Notes: generated by a model not told the origin, from the sequence alone. A DNA stretch of 64,000 nucleotides from Chryseobacterium sp. (GCA_027492795.1 JAPUEB010000011.1:1-64000); one strand, 5' to 3'; counted from the first letter of the stretch, positions 1 through 9,189 are shown. Made by a program: numbers and translations.

Positions 1-258
1 TACTCAAAGATACAAAAAATATATGACAAATTATAATGATTTAACTATATTTTAAAAGATTATGTTGGAGATTTTCAAAAAGAAGAATTTTACACGTTAG
101 AAAACGGAAAAATAATCAGCCGAATTTGGGTAGAAAAACAGGGAGTTTCTATCTTCAACAAAAATTCTTGGCAGGAAATTTTTGAATTTTTTGTGGAGAA
201 AATGGATGGTTTTGAAAGGTTTTATTATGAATTTGAGGATTTTATAAAGGATGTTTAA
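1..258 (+). pseudogene. DUF4268 family protein, 3' end, frameshifted
   Basis: The last ~68 codons (52-258) read as a DUF4268-like C-terminus, with the family pattern GKIISRIWVEKQGVSIFNKN followed by a W-x-E-I-x-x-F segment and a stop at 256-258. No start codon lies in this frame, and stops at 34-39 block it upstream. The upstream part continues sensibly in the next frame (MTNYNDLTIF, from 23). One extra T in the T-run at 50-53 would join the halves into NDLTIFLKDYVGDF. The gene therefore looks like the 3' end of a DUF4268 gene (role unknown, often near restriction or DNA-related genes) carrying a one-base deletion or a sequencing error. The 5' part lies outside the window. Confidence 0.6.
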
Positions 259-310
259 CCTTATTTTTAACCACCCCGTCCTTCGGACACCCCTCCAAAG
301 GAGGGGAATT

Positions 311-1969
311 TTAAGCTGCAAATTTCCTTTTCCTTAACCAGTAAAAAAGTCCGCCCAATAAACCGATAATTACTAACGGGAGCAATAAATTTATCCATTG
401 CCAAGTTGATTTTTCATCGTTGATGCGTTGTCTGTCGAGAAGTCTGGCTTCGATGTTTCGGTTTCGGAGTTCCATTAAATTGGCATCGTCCAAAAGAAAA
501 TCCAAAGAATTTCTTAAAAACTGTGCATTTCCGTATTCCTGTTTTGTAAGCAAATCTACACCTAAAGGAAGTGGTTTTCCTTTCAAAATTTGATTTCTAC
601 CAACATCGCCGTCGGAAATGACAATCATCTTATTATCCGGACTTTGCGCTTTGAAATTGGGATATGCATTTTTCTCGCTTCTCGTAGCATAAGCCGACTT
701 GAATTTTCCTTCCAAAGAAACTGCAAAAATCTTCGGAGTTGAAGGTTTTTCAAAGGCTGCAACGGAATCTGTTCTCACAATTTCGGAAAGTGAAACATAG
801 TTTGGAACAGGTTTCACAGCAGTACGGTCGCTGCTTTCAAAAAGAACGTTGGTTTTTATTCCAGGTCTTCCTAAAGTATCGATTGCTGTTGGAAATTCAA
901 ATTTTACCGGATTGATGTTTTTGGTAATCGGATTTTTGTTTTCGGCAATTCCTAACGGAAAATAAGGCCAAAGAAAACTGCCGTATTGAGGATTTCCCTC
1001 CACTTCACCGGTAACAATTCTAATTAACGCAGATTTTTTAAAATCTTTCACCAAACCATTGTTGATGCGGATTCCGTAATTGAAAAAGAAATCCGTCATA
1101 TTCACATCAATCGGATATGCCATGATTTTTTTGGAGCGGAAAAGCGTGTCCATTTCGGCATTTACACCGTCAATCATCCACAACGTTTTTCCACCGTTCA
1201 TAATATATTGATCGAGAATTACTTTTTCACCATCTGTAAAGGCTTTTCGTGGTTTTGCAACTACCAAAGCATCCATTTTTTTCAGTTTTGGAACGTCTGC
1301 AAGGCTCAACTCTACTCCATTTTCGGGAATTACGGGACCTGCGTTGTAATTTTCGAGTGCCATTTCCATAAATCCTCGAAATTCGTCGGGACGCAATTCA
1401 TCCTGATTAATCAAAACTCCCACATTTTTGCGGTGTTCCTGAACAAGACCTTTAATATTTGAAATAAAATTATACTCCAAATTTTCGATGGAGCGGTTTA
1501 ATTGGTCGGCTGCATCAATTCCACTTTGCTGAATGATTAAAGGTATGGAGGTTCCGTATTTGTTGTATTTTATCGCAGCGTAAGGAAACATCACGATTTG
1601 TTTCGCCGTTCCGTCCTTCATATCGGTCAGTTGTGACGGCTGCATTCCCATCGCCATCAAAGTATCTTGCGACATTTTTGTTTTGATGGGATCAATAAAT
1701 TTAAAATCAATTTTCGGATTTATTTTTCGGAATTCTTCGAGCATAAACTTCGTTTCGTTCTGCAACTGCTTGAAACTCGCCGGAAAATCGCCCTCCAAAT
1801 ACACTTCCACCATCATCGGTTTTTTCACCGATTTTAAAACTTTAACGGAAGAGTTTGAAAGTGTGTAACGTTTTTCTTTGGTTAAATCGAAACGCGACGA
1901 AAATATCCCAAAAGTTCCCAATAGAAGGACAACGCCGAGAATAATATATATGATGTTTTTCTTGCTCAT
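311..1969 (-). CDS. gldG: Gliding motility ABC transporter substrate-binding protein GldG
   Basis: 552 residues. A membrane helix near the N-terminus (about 5-25), a large periplasmic domain, and a C-terminal helix (about 525-545) followed by RKRKFAA match the GldG family (ABC_transp_aux domain). In flavobacteria GldA, GldF and GldG form an ABC transporter required for gliding in some species; its substrate is unknown. gldF lies upstream on the same strand (2149-2877), the usual gldFG order. The 180-base gap between them is unusually long for this pair and holds a palindromic repeat (about 2020-2098). Whether this organism glides cannot be told from the window. The start is the ATG at 1969. 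Confidence 0.93.
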   Translation of the reverse strand: MSKKNIIYIILGVVLLLGTFGIFSSRFDLTKEKRYTLSNSSVKVLKSVKKPMMVEVYLEGDFPASFKQLQNETKFMLEEFRKINPKIDFKFIDPIKTKMSQDTLMAMGMQPSQLTDMKDGTAKQIVMFPYAAIKYNKYGTSIPLIIQQSGIDAADQLNRSIENLEYNFISNIKGLVQEHRKNVGVLINQDELRPDEFRGFMEMALENYNAGPVIPENGVELSLADVPKLKKMDALVVAKPRKAFTDGEKVILDQYIMNGGKTLWMIDGVNAEMDTLFRSKKIMAYPIDVNMTDFFFNYGIRINNGLVKDFKKSALIRIVTGEVEGNPQYGSFLWPYFPLGIAENKNPITKNINPVKFEFPTAIDTLGRPGIKTNVLFESSDRTAVKPVPNYVSLSEIVRTDSVAAFEKPSTPKIFAVSLEGKFKSAYATRSEKNAYPNFKAQSPDNKMIVISDGDVGRNQILKGKPLPLGVDLLTKQEYGNAQFLRNSLDFLLDDANLMELRNRNIEARLLDRQRINDEKSTWQWINLLLPLVIIGLLGGLFYWLRKRKFAA

Positions 1970-2019
1970 TTAAAATAAATTCAAAAAAATTATTTTTCTA
2001 TATTAAAAATTTACCAAAA

Positions 2020-2098
2020 ATTGATTTCCTTCGTTTGCCCCGACCCTAAAGGGAGCGAAGAAAATCAATTTCCACCCTTTAGGGTCGGGGTTAAGAAA
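2020..2098. repeat. Dispersed palindromic repeat, family B, copy 1
   Basis: The repeat holds CCCCGACCCTAAAGGGAGCG, then GAAGAAAATCAATTTC, then CCCTTTAGGGTCGGGG, so the two halves are inverted copies that can fold into a long hairpin. Related copies lie at about 7355-7472, 17698-17845 and 25168-25300, with relatives inside the elements at 31150 and 35206. It sits between gldF and gldG and could attenuate or stabilise that transcript; this is inference. Confidence 0.7.
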
Positions 2099-2148
2099 TT
2101 GGTTTTCAAAACATTAAATTAACAGTTAAAAATATTTTGAGTAATCAT

Positions 2149-2877
2149 TTATTTTTTCTTTTCTACAAAAATTTTGGCTAAAAAAAGACAAATCCCAATC
2201 ACTAAAAGGAAATAGAAAACGTCTTTAGAATCAATTAAACCTCTAGTGAAAGCAATGAAATGCTGATAAAAACCAATATTTTGCAATACATAATCTGCAC
2301 CGCCCAATAATTTGTAACTCGCCAATTGCTCAATTCCGAAATACAAAATAAAACACATAAAAACACCGAGCAAATAAGCCATAATTTGGTTGGAAGACAG
2401 CGAAGAAGCCAAAATTCCCACCGACGCAAAAGCCGCAATTAGCAAAATCAAGCCGAAATAACTTCCCAATGTTGCGCCCATATCAATATTTCCAGCTGGA
2501 ACGCCCAAAACATAAATGGTATAAAGGTACACCAACGATGGAATAACGCAAAAAATTCCCACCAACCAAACGGAAAGAAATTTTCCTAAAACAATTTCTG
2601 AAATTTTCACAGGTTGCGAAAAAAGCCAGTTTAAGGTTCCGGTTTGCTGTTCTTCTGCGAACGTTTTCATGGAAAGTGCAGGAATAATGAACATCAAAAG
2701 CCAAGGCGAAAGCGCAAAATAACTTTGCAAAGTAGCAGTTCCGATGTCGAAAATATTGGAATCATTTTCGAAGAAAAATAGGAAAAGCGTCCCAATAACG
2801 CTGAATGCAGCGATAATTAACCACGCGCTCCAATTCCCGAAATAACTCCAAAGTTCTTTTTTAAAAATAGCAATCAT
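2149..2877 (-). CDS. gldF: Gliding motility ABC transporter permease GldF
   Basis: 242 residues with about six hydrophobic segments (near 15-35, 55-70, 105-125, 140-160, 170-185, 218-236), typical of an ABC-2 type permease. The N-terminal MIAIFKKELWSYFGNWSAW and the FAEEQQTGTLNWLFSQPV segment are characteristic of GldF and NosY-like permeases. It is the membrane channel of the Gld ABC transporter with GldG (downstream) and GldA, the ATPase, which is not in this window. A hepta-nucleotide repeat (GAAGTCC, 2883-2910) lies just before the ATG. Confidence 0.92.
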   Translation of the reverse strand: MIAIFKKELWSYFGNWSAWLIIAAFSVIGTLFLFFFENDSNIFDIGTATLQSYFALSPWLLMFIIPALSMKTFAEEQQTGTLNWLFSQPVKISEIVLGKFLSVWLVGIFCVIPSLVYLYTIYVLGVPAGNIDMGATLGSYFGLILLIAAFASVGILASSLSSNQIMAYLLGVFMCFILYFGIEQLASYKLLGGADYVLQNIGFYQHFIAFTRGLIDSKDVFYFLLVIGICLFLAKIFVEKKK

Positions 2878-2882
2878 AGTTT

Positions 2883-2910
2883 GAAGTCCGAAGTCCGAAG
2901 TCCGAAGACT
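2883..2910. repeat. Heptanucleotide microsatellite (GAAGTCC)
   Basis: Three perfect units of GAAGTCC are followed by GAAGACT, six bases before the gldF ATG on the opposite strand. It is one of several 7- or 8-bp microsatellites near gene ends in this window. Confidence 0.8.
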
Positions 2911-2921
2911 ACGAAAAACGG

Positions 2922-3467
2922 TTATTTTTTGTTTTTATTAACCAGTTTTACAATCATCATAATTCCCACTACCAAAACGAGAAATCCTACAATTAATTGC
3001 CACCAATATTCAATAGCCATTGATTTTAAAATTACTGTAAAAACCACTAAAAATAAGATGAAAGTAGCGATTTCGTTGGCTTGTCGAAGTTTGATATTGG
3101 CAATTGGGAGAATATTTCCGTTGAGATTTTTTATTTGAAGGACTTTTTTCCAACACCAAAAATGATAAGCGCCCAAACCGAGAAGGAAAGTTAGTTTAAG
3201 ATGAAACCAAGGCATTTTCATTAATCCAAAATTTAGAAAAATTAAGGTTAATCCGCTTAAAAGCATGATGATTCCTGCAGGAACCGTGATGATGTTCCAA
3301 AGCCTTCTCGCCATGAAAACATACTGTTCGCGAAGAATTTTCTTTTTATTTTCCTCGAATTCATCAGTGTCTTTATAATACACAAAAAGCCTTACGAGGT
3401 AAAAAATCCCTGCAAAATAACTGACCATAAAGATAATGTGAACGGCTTTGATAATGATGTAAAGCAT
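2922..3467 (-). CDS. hemJ: Protoporphyrinogen IX oxidase HemJ (CopD/UPF0093 family)
   Basis: 181 residues, four or five membrane helices, and the family signature of a conserved His in the first helix (H10 in KAVHIIFMVSYFAG), followed by LVRLFVY, a RRLWNIIT segment and a WFHLKL...YHFWCWKK segment. HemJ oxidises protoporphyrinogen IX to protoporphyrin IX in the inner membrane and replaces HemG/HemY in many bacteria. Length agrees with the family (about 140-200). It stands alone, with gldF downstream about 45 bases away and a repeat-rich gap upstream. The assignment rests on motif recall; a generic CopD-family membrane protein is the alternative. Confidence 0.8.
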   Translation of the reverse strand: MLYIIIKAVHIIFMVSYFAGIFYLVRLFVYYKDTDEFEENKKKILREQYVFMARRLWNIITVPAGIIMLLSGLTLIFLNFGLMKMPWFHLKLTFLLGLGAYHFWCWKKVLQIKNLNGNILPIANIKLRQANEIATFILFLVVFTVILKSMAIEYWWQLIVGFLVLVVGIMMIVKLVNKNKK

Positions 3468-3479
3468 CCGAAAAATTTA

Positions 3480-3800
3480 GGTGCAAAGATAAGGTTTTCA
3501 GTATAAAAATTTGGCTAAAATTCATTGAGAATCATAGCCAAAATTATTAGTCCCAAATTTTTTTTCAATCGTTACTTTTGTCTTGATACAAAAGTAACCA
3601 AAAAATCAAGACTGGATATTTTTGCTAAAAAATTAAAATTCCTTTTAAGAAAATTCCCAAACTCGGGCGGAAAGCAAATTTAATTTTTTAAGGAAGATTT
3701 ATGCCGCCCTCAAACAATGGGAATTTTTTATTTTGTTATCATTTACAATAGTTATGTTAAAAGGAATTTCAATTTTTCTATACGCAAAAATCTCCTAGGT
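3480..3800. repeat. Gene-free stretch with a long dispersed-type repeat
   Basis: No coding potential was seen. From about 3565 the sequence has an inverted pair (GTTACTTTTGTCTTGATACA, then CAAAAGTAAC), followed by TCGGGCGGAAAG and GCCGCCCTCAA facing each other around 3665-3715. This resembles a repeat family I recall from other Bacteroidota intergenic regions. Only one copy is present here, so the family claim is from memory. An IR of GGCTA and TAGCC lies at 3511-3538. Confidence 0.4.
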
Positions 3801-3864
3801 CACCAAAAAATGAATTAGCTTACCAAAGCTCTTACATTTTTTGAAGAGTATTAATTTCTTATTA

Positions 3865-5061
3865 CTAGGAAATTACACCCAACTCTTTCCCCACTTTTTC
3901 AAAAGCGGAAATCGCCTTATCCAAATGTTCTCTGGTATGAGCCGCAGAAAGTTGAACACGAATTCTTGCTTTTCCTTTTGGAACGACAGGATAGAAAAAT
4001 CCAATCACATAAATTCCTTCATCCATCAGTTTTTCCGCCATTTTTTGTGAAAGTGGTGCGTCATAAAGCATCACCGGAACAATCGCAGCATCACCATCCG
4101 GAATGTCAAAACCTTTCGATTTCATCTGCGTTCTGAAATAATCAGCGTTTTCCATCACTTTATCGCGAAGCGAAGTATCTTCGGAAATCATATCCAAAAC
4201 TTTTATCGCAGCACCCACGATTCCCGGAGCCAAAGAATTTGAAAAAAGATAAGGTCTTGAACGCTGTCTCAACATATCAATAATTTCCTTTTTACCGGAA
4301 GTAAAACCTCCTAAAGCACCACCTAAAGCTTTACCAAGCGTAGAAGTAATGATATCCACTCTTCCCATCACGTCATTCGCTTCGTGCGTTCCGCGACCTG
4401 TTTTTCCAATAAATCCTGTTGCGTGAGAATCGTCAACCATTACTAAACAGTCGTATTTTTCGGCTAAATCGCAAAGTCCTTTCAAATCGGCAACAATTCC
4501 ATCCATGGAGAAAACTCCATCCGTAACAATAATTCTGAAACGGTGATTTTTTTTGGAAGCTACGATGAGTTGTGCCTCCAAATCTGCCATATCGTTGTTT
4601 TTATAACGATATCTTGCTGCTTTACACAACCTCACACCATCAATAATAGAAGCGTGATTCAATTCATCAGAAATTATGGCATCTTCTTCCGTAAAAAGTG
4701 GCTCAAAAACACCTCCGTTTGCATCAAAACAAGCTGCATACAAAATGGTGTCTTCCATTCCTAAAAACTGGGAAATTTTCGCTTCCAATTCTTTGTGAAT
4801 ATCCTGTGTTCCGCAAATAAAACGTACTGATGACATTCCGTAACCGTGGCTCTCTATCATTTCTTGCGAAGCTTTCATCACTTCAGGATTGTTGGATAAT
4901 CCCAAATAGTTATTGGCGCAAAAATTCAGGAGTTTTTTTCCGTTGGCTTCAATTTCGGCACTTTGTTGCGAGGTGATGATGCGTTCGGTTTTGAAAAGAC
5001 CGTCGTTTTTAATATTCTGAAGTTCGTTTTGAAGGTTTTCTAGATACTGTTTTGAAATCAT
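3865..5061 (-). CDS. kbl: Glycine C-acetyltransferase (2-amino-3-ketobutyrate CoA ligase)
   Basis: 398 residues, the usual Kbl length. It is a fold type I PLP enzyme of the alpha-oxoamine synthase family. The Schiff-base lysine is K244 in [10 protein letters not shown], and D210 with H213 in VDDSHATG hold the cofactor ring. It converts 2-amino-3-ketobutyrate plus CoA to glycine and acetyl-CoA, the second step of threonine breakdown after threonine dehydrogenase. No tdh lies beside it. The close paralogues (BioF, serine palmitoyltransferase, HemA) differ in substrate residues; full-length similarity, including [14 protein letters not shown] and the C-terminal [10 protein letters not shown], favours Kbl. 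Confidence 0.93.
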   Translation of the reverse strand: MISKQYLENLQNELQNIKNDGLFKTERIITSQQSAEIEANGKKLLNFCANNYLGLSNNPEVMKASQEMIESHGYGMSSVRFICGTQDIHKELEAKISQFLGMEDTILYAACFDANGGVFEPLFTEEDAIISDELNHASIIDGVRLCKAARYRYKNNDMADLEAQLIVASKKNHRFRIIVTDGVFSMDGIVADLKGLCDLAEKYDCLVMVDDSHATGFIGKTGRGTHEANDVMGRVDIITSTLGKALGGALGGFTSGKKEIIDMLRQRSRPYLFSNSLAPGIVGAAIKVLDMISEDTSLRDKVMENADYFRTQMKSKGFDIPDGDAAIVPVMLYDAPLSQKMAEKLMDEGIYVIGFFYPVVPKGKARIRVQLSAAHTREHLDKAISAFEKVGKELGVIS

Positions 5062-5093
5062 TATTTTGAAATTTTTGTTGCGCTAATTTACAA

Positions 5094-5121
5094 AAAATGC
5101 CCTCAATAAAGAAGGCATTTT
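5094..5121 (-). terminator. Intrinsic terminator-like hairpin
   Basis: AAAATGCC and GGCATTTT form an 8-bp stem with a 12-base loop, followed on the minus strand by a T-run. It lies between the M1 peptidase gene and kbl, about 250 bases past the peptidase stop, and would insulate kbl. Confidence 0.55.
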
Positions 5122-5126
5122 GGTTT

Positions 5127-5195
5127 TATAAATTTTGGCTAAAGCCATATTGAAATATAATTTTTGAAAACGGGCTAAAGCCCGTTGCTATTGAT
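5127..5195. repeat. Dispersed palindromic repeat, family C, copy 1
   Basis: It reads AAATTTTGGCTAAAGCC, a 25-base AT-rich spacer, then CGGGCTAAAGCCCG and CTATTGAT. A second copy at 11880-11946 has the same two motifs in the same order and leads into the tandem array there. Confidence 0.75.
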
Positions 5196-5207
5196 GATTA
5201 TTTTTTT

Positions 5208-5356
5208 GAATGTCCGCTTTTTGTAATAATGAGTACTTTGTCATTCTGAATGAAGCGAAGCGTAATGAAGAATCTATTGATAATCAAATAGATTCCTCCT
5301 TCGTCGGAATGACAAATTCGCTTCAAAAATCAAAACATGACATAAAACGGACATTC
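5208..5356. mobile_element. MITE-like 149-bp element, copy 1
   Basis: The ends are inverted: GAATGTCCGCTTT at the left, and a right end whose complement is GAATGTCCGTTTT. Inside is a second inverted pair (TGTCATTC/GAATGACA and GAATCTA/TAGATTC). A second copy at 17519-17667 is the same length and differs at one base (C to T near the right end). Such identity in two distant intergenic sites points to recent movement or active conservation. No open reading frame or clear target duplication was found. Confidence 0.75.
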
Positions 5357-5366
5357 ATTATTATTT

Positions 5367-7292
5367 TTAATATTTAATAAACTTCAAATTTTTCTCATTA
5401 ATGCTAATGATATAATTTCCAGCAACCAAATCCGAGATATTGATAGACTTGCCAACAATGTAAGTTCCTATTTTCACCAATTTTCCGTCTGCGGCGAATA
5501 TTTTGAAGTTTTCATTTTTTGAAATTCCTTTGAAGAAAATTTCGTTTTTTGCAGGAACCGGATAGATGCTGAATGTTTCATTACTAAATTCCGAAGTATT
5601 CATGTTGTTATCCATCGTTATTGTTGAGTTTTTTTCAACAATTTGGTATTCATAATTAAATTCAACGGACGCAACTGTGAATGTTAGTGGATAGTTAAAA
5701 TATTGTCCGTTTGATGTATGTTCTGGTTTTAAATAAGCAACTTCACCACCTGTTCCAACTACTTTTATCGGAAGTGGCAATTCAAAAAAAGCAACAGATG
5801 AGTGACTTTGAGATTGCGAAGCCTGAATCGTAATAGATTGATTGGGGTTTTGCTTCCATTTTATGGTGTAAGTTGGATATCCCTGTCCGTAAACCCAATC
5901 ATTGAAAAATTCTGTAAAATCCTTTCCTGTAGAAGTAAGCAAAGAGTTTTTCAAATCCGTTGTAGATGCATAGTTATATGCCAAATTTGGTCTTTGATGG
6001 TAATCTTTTATAGCCTGATAAAACACCGGATCCGTTAAAATCCATTTAATCATTCTTAAAATATATCCTCCTTTTGAATAGGAAAGTCTTCCGTTGAAAA
6101 TAGCATTTATGCTTGATAAATTAGCATCTGCAACATAGGTACTTCCACCTACAGCACTCGTTATATAATTTTTTTGATTTAATAGATAGCTCAAAAACTC
6201 TGCAGGAGTCAACATTAATTTTTCGTAAGCTACGTGTTCGCCAAAAGTCGCAAAACCTTCGTTGAGCCAAATGTCGTTCCAAGTTCCACAGGTAACTTTG
6301 TCGCCAAACCATTGATGCGCCAATTCGTGAGCGATGAGACCTTTGCTCCATCCTCCCATAGACGACATGGTTTGATGCTCCATTCCACCGCCGGCTTCAA
6401 ATTCCATGTGACCGTATTTTTCATTTCGGAACGGATAAGTTCCAAAATAGGTTTCAAAAGTATTCATGCACTGTTTGGTCCAATCAATATTTGCCATCGA
6501 GGTAGCATCGGCTGCTGTAGATGGATAAACATAATTCACAAAAGGAAAAGGCGGATTTCCTATGACATCATTCAATTTTGTAAAATTGGTAATAGAAAAT
6601 GCGGCAAGATAGGCTGCCATAGGATAATTTGTTCTCCAAAAAGTTAATTTTTGGGAGTTCGGCAAAAGTGTTTCCGATTTTAAAGTTCCGTTGGCTGCAA
6701 CATGATATTGCGAAGGAGTGGTGATTTTAAAGTCAAATCTTTCAATTTTATCGTTCAAACTTTGCTTTGTAGGAAACCAATCTTGCGCTCCATAAGGCTC
6801 AGAAAGTGTGGACATTACCGCAATTCCACTTTGATAATTTGTGAAAAACGCATTATTTGCAGTTGGTGGAGTTCCGGAATAATTTATGGTGAGAGAATCC
6901 AAAACTGTTGCCTGCAAAGGTGCTGTAAAATCAATTTTTATTTCGTTTGTAGCGGTTAATTGCTGAAAAATCAAATTATTTCCGTGATATTGTACTTGCG
7001 AAACATTGATCTGCGGCGTAAAGTCAAAATAAATGCTTGAAATCTGCTGATTTGGTATAAAATGCGAAGTTACACTACCACCAACACTATTAACAGCCGG
7101 ATCCAACGTAAGATCTAATCTTTGGTAGCGCAAATCGTAATTTAGGGTATTGGGATTTACATTTCCTGAGGTCATTTTTGCCAAATAACCTTTCTTTTCT
7201 TTTGAAACAAGCGCATCAAAATCCAAATCTGAATTTTGGGCAAATGTAAAAGTGTAAAAAATTGAAAATAAAACTGATATAATTTTTTTCAT
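5367..7292 (-). CDS. Secreted M1 family zinc metallopeptidase with T9SS sorting domain
   Basis: 641 residues. A signal peptide (1-18, ending TFAQ) is followed by an aminopeptidase-N-like N-terminal beta domain and a gluzincin catalytic domain. The catalytic motif is HELAHQWFGD (H322, E323, H326) with the third zinc ligand E345 in NEGFATFGEH. The substrate-binding GGGMEHQ motif is at 301-307. Residues ~570-641 form a type A T9SS sorting domain (IYPVPAKNEIFF, then the GNYIISINEKN end), so it should cross the outer membrane by the T9SS and be surface-attached or released. Likely role: trimming peptides outside the cell for amino-acid supply. Confidence 0.92.
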   Translation of the reverse strand: MKKIISVLFSIFYTFTFAQNSDLDFDALVSKEKKGYLAKMTSGNVNPNTLNYDLRYQRLDLTLDPAVNSVGGSVTSHFIPNQQISSIYFDFTPQINVSQVQYHGNNLIFQQLTATNEIKIDFTAPLQATVLDSLTINYSGTPPTANNAFFTNYQSGIAVMSTLSEPYGAQDWFPTKQSLNDKIERFDFKITTPSQYHVAANGTLKSETLLPNSQKLTFWRTNYPMAAYLAAFSITNFTKLNDVIGNPPFPFVNYVYPSTAADATSMANIDWTKQCMNTFETYFGTYPFRNEKYGHMEFEAGGGMEHQTMSSMGGWSKGLIAHELAHQWFGDKVTCGTWNDIWLNEGFATFGEHVAYEKLMLTPAEFLSYLLNQKNYITSAVGGSTYVADANLSSINAIFNGRLSYSKGGYILRMIKWILTDPVFYQAIKDYHQRPNLAYNYASTTDLKNSLLTSTGKDFTEFFNDWVYGQGYPTYTIKWKQNPNQSITIQASQSQSHSSVAFFELPLPIKVVGTGGEVAYLKPEHTSNGQYFNYPLTFTVASVEFNYEYQIVEKNSTITMDNNMNTSEFSNETFSIYPVPAKNEIFFKGISKNENFKIFAADGKLVKIGTYIVGKSINISDLVAGNYIISINEKNLKFIKY

Positions 7293-7354
7293 ATGTTGAT
7301 ATTTGGTGTTTCAAAGATAAAAAAAGGATGACTAAATAGGTCAATTATTTTAAA

Positions 7355-7472
7355 AGAAAATCAATTTCTTTTCTCCAACCCTAAAGGGAGGAAATTGATT
7401 TTCTTAGCTCCCTTTTTTATGCTGAGCTTGTCGAAGTAAGGGTTGGGGAAAAACGAAGAAAATTAATTTCAT
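7355..7472. repeat. Dispersed palindromic repeat, family B, copy 2
   Basis: AAAATCAATTTCTTTTCTCC, then AACCCTAAAGGGAGGAAATTG, facing an inverted half AGCTCCC...AAGGGTTGGGG and GAAGAAAATTAATTTC. It has an insert ATGCTGAGCTTGTCGAAG that is shared exactly with the copy at 17698-17845. Confidence 0.65.
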
Positions 7473-7502
7473 ACTGGGAAAATTATTTATTAATCATTTT
7501 TA

Positions 7503-7534
7503 AAAAAAATACCTTTCAAAAAACATGAAAGGCA
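7503..7534 (-). terminator. Terminator of dacB
   Basis: CCTTTCA and TGAAAGG form a 7-bp stem with a 7-base loop, extended by A-T pairs, and a run of Ts follows on the minus strand. It starts about 25 bases past the dacB stop. Confidence 0.75.
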
Positions 7535-7556
7535 TTATAGATTTTGAAATTATTCA

Positions 7557-9029
7557 TTATAAGTTTAGAGCGGGCTCCAGAATTTTTTCCATCCTGTTTT
7601 TTACCTGATCCACGGAACCGGCATAATTGTTCACCATCAAAGAAAAAACTAAAGTTCTGCCTGTATTGGTTTTAATGTAGCCTGCAAGAGTTTTTACTTT
7701 ATTTAAAGTTCCTGTTTTTGCATAAACCTGTCCGAAACCATTGCCTTGAAACGATTTTTTCAAAGTTCCGGTTTGTCCAGCAACTGGTAAAGAATCAAAA
7801 TAAGTTTTGTAATATTTTTCGTTCATCAAGTTGGTAAGATATTTCACCTGCGCAATTGGCGTTACCGTATTATTTCTAGAAAGTCCGCTTCCGTCCTGAT
7901 AATTCAGTCCATTAAGGTCAAATCCCGAATCTGCAAGATGTTTCATTACCACAGCTTTTCCTGAATCTACAGTCTGATCTCCTTTTTTCTGAAAACCAAC
8001 CATTCTTAAAAGTGCTTCAGCCAAAGCATTATCACTTCTTTGATTGGTATCATAAACAATATCTCCCAAAGTTGGCGATTTATAGGTAGTAATAAAGTTT
8101 CTTGCTTCAGGTTCTCCGTCTGTCATTTTAGCTTCTACTTTTCCTGAAACTGCGATTCCACTTTTCACCAAAGTTGTTCTGAAAGAATTTGCCAAAGAAA
8201 ATGGCGCATCAGCAAGTTTTGTAGTTAAAGCTCCACCATCATATTTTTCAGCATACACCATTTTGTTGATGTAAGGTGAAACATAAAAGTATCTTTTCGT
8301 TGTTTGATCAAAAGGATTTGTCTTTTTTACAATCAGTTTTTCGTTTGCTGGATTGATGTTTACGGTAGTTCCAACTGGCAAGTAATAGTTTTGATGTTCC
8401 AGCCAAATAATATTTTCTGGAAGAACAGGCATTTTATTTTCCTTAAAAATCGCAGTCTGAACGTAGATATTACCATTCACTTTTTTAATTCCCTTGTTTT
8501 GCAGCGCAAACAGAAAATCTTGTGAAATACTTCCATAAGTGCTTGCTCCAGCTTTTCCGGTACCCAAAGAAGGATCGCCGCTTCCTACAATATAAAGGTT
8601 TCCGTTCAGATTTCCTTCCGCATCAATTTCTCCCGAATGTTCTAATTGGGTATTCCAACGAAAATTTTCTCCTAAAAGATTTAGCGCGGTTTCCGTCGTT
8701 AAAAGCTTCGTGGTAGAAGCAGGAACCAAAGGCGTATTTTCGTTATAGGAAGAAATTACTTTTTTGGTTTTTGGATCATAAACCACAAATCCCCAGCTCG
8801 CATTTCGTAAAACAGGATCGCTGCTCATGCTGTTTACGTTAATATCCACCAATTCTTTCGCCGAAAGAACTACTTTTTCTGCAACGGGAACTGTATTGGA
8901 AGGAAGATTAATGCTGGTTTGGTTTTCGTACATCGTTGGAAGCTGTTTTGCAGAATTTGTAGTCTGCGCAGACAACAATGCCGAAAATAGTACCGAGACT
9001 CCGGCTATATAATTTTTAAGTTGAATCAT
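7557..9029 (-). CDS. dacB: D-alanyl-D-alanine carboxypeptidase/endopeptidase (PBP4, S13)
   Basis: 490 residues with a signal peptide (about 1-21). The S13 active-site motifs are in order: SxxK as S105-TT-K108 (in VPASTTKLL), SxN in QRSDNALAEALL (about 333), and KTG in YAKTGTLNKV (about 440). The long insert between the first two motifs is typical of PBP4 (class C low-mass PBP). It acts in the periplasm, removing the terminal D-Ala of peptidoglycan pentapeptides and cutting cross-links. It is transcribed alone, with its own terminator at 7503-7534 and a 160-base leader before it. Confidence 0.93.
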   Translation of the reverse strand: MIQLKNYIAGVSVLFSALLSAQTTNSAKQLPTMYENQTSINLPSNTVPVAEKVVLSAKELVDINVNSMSSDPVLRNASWGFVVYDPKTKKVISSYNENTPLVPASTTKLLTTETALNLLGENFRWNTQLEHSGEIDAEGNLNGNLYIVGSGDPSLGTGKAGASTYGSISQDFLFALQNKGIKKVNGNIYVQTAIFKENKMPVLPENIIWLEHQNYYLPVGTTVNINPANEKLIVKKTNPFDQTTKRYFYVSPYINKMVYAEKYDGGALTTKLADAPFSLANSFRTTLVKSGIAVSGKVEAKMTDGEPEARNFITTYKSPTLGDIVYDTNQRSDNALAEALLRMVGFQKKGDQTVDSGKAVVMKHLADSGFDLNGLNYQDGSGLSRNNTVTPIAQVKYLTNLMNEKYYKTYFDSLPVAGQTGTLKKSFQGNGFGQVYAKTGTLNKVKTLAGYIKTNTGRTLVFSLMVNNYAGSVDQVKNRMEKILEPALNL

Positions 9030-9189
9030 TCTTAAACTTTCTATTTTATATTTGATTAACTTGATTTTCTAAAGTTAAAAATTGCGAAAAGCATAAAACT
9101 ACATCACAAAAACGATTCAAAAGTATAAATTATTATTGAAAGTCAAAGCTTTACAAGTTCTAAATTAGGGTAAATTTTGTTAAAATTTG

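Noticed and set aside
42-60. Programmed -1 frameshift for the DUF4268 gene
   Set aside because: TTTTAAAAG lies at the join but is not in the phase of an X-XXY-YYZ slippery site, and no following stem was seen; a simple base loss is likelier.
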